Positions 23,001-23,772 of a DNA stretch of 23,772 nt are shown piece after piece; within the stretch, counting starts at the first letter, position 1; the number at the start of each line of letters is the position of its first letter. The notes under the pieces were generated by a model. It made no database searches. It saw only the letters and a program-made list of their open reading frames with translations, and had not been told where the DNA came from. The stretch is taken from contig JAAOYD010000107.1 of NCBI GenBank assembly GCA_018221165.1, positions 1 through 23,772 of the forward strand, given 5' to 3'. Origin of the DNA: Candidatus Woesearchaeota archaeon. Lineage in GTDB: Archaea > Nanobdellota > Nanobdellia > Woesearchaeales > UBA525. Both the position numbers and the translations under genes were made by a program.

Positions 23001-23772
23001 ATGGCAAAAACTCGGGAGGAAGCCGAAGGTGATGGAACGCGAGCTCGTCGACATGAGCGAGATCCAGGAAGATCTGAAGAAGGCACAGGCCGATCGCGAT
23101 AAGGCTATCGCCGCTGAGGAGAAGGAAGGCGCTGACAAAAAGGGCGCAGAGGAAAAGAAGGAATGGGGTTGGAAGGACGATGTTTCACCCGACAAGATTC
23201 TCAACCTGAAGAACGGCATGATTGTCATCAACCTCGCGTCACTCTACGATGAGGTCAGTGCGATGAAAGATGCGGACCTGCCGAACGAATTCCTACCAGA
23301 GCCACCAGAGCCAGAAGAGGGCGAGGAACCGAAGCAGCCAATCAACACCTTTGCAGAATGGGTAGTGAACGCGACTGGTGACACCAAGCTTGGCTATGCA
23401 CTTGCGGCCTGCACGACGAAGGAAGAGATGATAGCGTTGCTAGATAAGAAGAAGGAAGGTCAAGAGATTCCTGATGCGAAGCCACCAGCGTGGTTTGTCA
23501 AGCAGGCTGGCGCCGCTGTTGTCGAGGAGAAAGAAGCTGCAGAAGAGAAGAAAGAGGAAGTGAAGGAAGCGGCACCTGCGGAAGAGCAGAAAGAAGATGT
23601 GACACCACAACCTGCAGAAACTTCTGCAGCTGAACAAACAACACCTGAGATTCCAACACCTGAGACTCCTGAAGCACAAGCTCCAGAACAGCCTGCACAA
23701 CCTGCTCCAGTCCAACCTGAACAACCAAAACAAGAAACTCCCACTACAGAAACTCCCACTACAGAAACTCCC
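20053..23772 (+). CDS. Membrane-spanning ectodomain fused to a HerA/FtsK-type ATPase (partial, continues beyond the window)
   Basis: At least 1240 residues in one frame without a stop at the right edge. N-terminal membrane anchor (about 12-34), extracellular beta region, a carboxypeptidase-regulatory-like domain (about 244-318), a Gly/Pro linker with two GIGPGQD copies (328-334, 347-353), and further Ig-like domains. A second membrane helix (597-617) is followed by RKKIEEKKK. The cytoplasmic ATPase has Walker A GSTGGGKS (671-678), VVVFDPTAQW just after it, Walker B IFFVFDEVHRLLP (from 795), sensor-like GMMLISQV, and an MRTRDEGD arginine segment. This matches the HerA/DUF87 family, whose members pump DNA. 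Beyond about 915 come coiled-coil helices and from 1157 a Pro/Glu/Ala/Thr-rich tail. The start overlaps the surface-protein stop (ATGA). DNA as substrate is inferred. Confidence 0.85.
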   Translation, partial: MRTITRQRRAAFWLGILLLTIFAIKGLVIVSQFIGYATSSDAEAGTITQLIIRHEVPTENWAAVFGVAVRVPGYLNQQFEDFTAGDMEETNLLFDCMESNIEHEVFVTESDPALLDISNMFSITVAELDAYYGRDSNDFDSATNTFTQAISFQYGSTTVNTVGTVAYKLGESPPTTFRIAAAQLSDGSPVYVAIVTNFTDGYNGRLYNYQLLLPASINVTTRYYFWTDPNDICPEGEGQEPNKGVVFGKVTTTTGIPIPGVIVEVAGVTNITDINGNYTIRTQEGTHNIFAIKTGFDVYKNNVTVIANNKTRHDIILEETVIPNDNTGIGPGQDNPGDDVGPAQQEGIGPGQDVGPGEAPLVPFVQQPKVIEGKDFIISLTELNRKLRLGQFVQDRIYIYNFRKTPVTITLAVNGTNISRLITVDKNEIVVDPNGKGEFVLTIFGVGSTGIFNGTIELDGDINASIPVRIDILPREQLPIEALHIEVETAEKRYYPNDLVRVKTDLRNMLIDQQYPVRLFFTVQNPEGDETIWSYETNVHIKTAFSLIKSFKLQNSVKSGDYILRVSATYLGLSSGTSTIFHVAVPFWQRSLFGLKYWLWFLILAFIAAGIGAFFYIRKKIEEKKKYHLKVDYDELPKPGPRSIYVGKIAETDKTTYFNLENFKTHTIVAGSTGGGKSVSAQVIIEEALDKDIAVVVFDPTAQWTGMLRPCKDKTMLALYPLYGMKKTDAKAFPGNIRQINNAREKIDIRKYAKPGEIQVFCGHKLDPKDMDIMVANAIREIFHASFPENKLLKIFFVFDEVHRLLPKFGGSGDGFLQIERGCREFRKWGLGMMLISQVLSDFVGTIKANINTEIQMRTRDEGDLERIRQKYGEDVLRSLVKATVGTGMVENPAYNRGQPYFVGFKPLKHSVERLTDEEIEQYNEYNDRIDNLYYSLEQLEEAKIDVFDLKLELKLALDKVKTGNFNMVKIYLEGLEPRIDKQWQKLGRKPKVMERELVDMSEIQEDLKKAQADRDKAIAAEEKEGADKKGAEEKKEWGWKDDVSPDKILNLKNGMIVINLASLYDEVSAMKDADLPNEFLPEPPEPEEGEEPKQPINTFAEWVVNATGDTKLGYALAACTTKEEMIALLDKKKEGQEIPDAKPPAWFVKQAGAAVVEEKEAAEEKKEEVKEAAPAEEQKEDVTPQPAETSAAEQTTPEIPTPETPEAQAPEQPAQPAPVQPEQPKQETPTTETPTTETP
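23734..23772 (+). repeat. 15-base in-frame tandem repeat at the window edge
   Basis: GAAACTCCCACTACA occurs at 23734-23748 and again identically at 23749-23763, and begins a third time before the sequence ends. It encodes ETPTT units in the low-complexity tail of the ATPase fusion protein. Identical copies point to recent repeat expansion; total copy number lies outside the window. Confidence 0.85.

Overview
The window reads as a stretch of archaeal chromosome of about 50 % G+C. The evidence is lineage-specific genes: both subunits of the archaeal-only GatDE tRNA-dependent amidotransferase, CDP-archaeol synthase with the two enzymes that make serine and ethanolamine ether-lipid head groups, a Cdc48-type double AAA+ ATPase, and TATA boxes about 25-30 bases before many start codons, which is the spacing of leaderless archaeal messages. 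There is no rRNA gene, insertion sequence, CRISPR array or integrase. Small size, overlapping genes and many Ig-like surface proteins would suit a DPANN (Woesearchaeota-like) archaeon or a relative, but that placement is my inference and not proven by the sequence.

Layout. 1-635 (minus): 5' part of truD, cut by the window edge. 696-770: tRNA-Arg(CCT), followed one base later by a long inverted repeat that folds into a UUCG-capped RNA (772-840). 885-3094 (plus): an ATGA-coupled pair, a flippase-like membrane protein and an (alpha/alpha)6-type glycosidase-like protein. 3091-3927 (minus): a PHP-domain metallohydrolase. 7512-3967 (minus): a tightly overlapping operon gatE - archaetidylserine decarboxylase - archaetidylserine synthase - CDP-archaeol synthase. 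7629-9932 (plus): Cdc48. 10045-13774 (plus): a secreted Ig-like protein, a Nif3-insert-like protein plus an XTP diphosphatase, a very basic Lys/Arg repeat protein, and gatD. 13817-16483 (minus): a SecB-like small protein, a lipoprotein-type phospholipase D family protein, a degenerate TtuA-like protein and an unknown helical protein. Between the last two, on the plus strand, is a candidate structured non-coding RNA (about 15853-15995).

The most unusual part is the plus-strand operon from about 16545 to the right edge. It starts with a TATA box, an array of ATTACA/TGTAAT half-sites (operator-like) and an unusually long leader. Then come two ribbon-helix-helix regulators in series, a 987-residue surface protein (signal peptide, Ig/PKD-like and carboxypeptidase-regulatory-like ectodomain, one membrane helix, TPR-like cytoplasmic tail), and a still-open gene of at least 1240 codons. 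That gene joins an N-terminal membrane anchor, a large ectodomain, a second membrane helix and a cytoplasmic HerA/FtsK-type ATPase with intact Walker A and B motifs, ending in a Pro/Glu/Ala-rich tail. All four genes overlap or touch by 1-4 bases. I interpret this as a regulated envelope-spanning, ATP-driven machine, possibly a DNA or protein translocase working at cell contacts. I do not recognise it as a named system.

The genes show a mix of core functions (tRNA modification and charging, lipid head groups, proteostasis, nucleotide sanitation) and accessory surface functions. No stretch longer than about 200 bases lacks a gene or RNA call.
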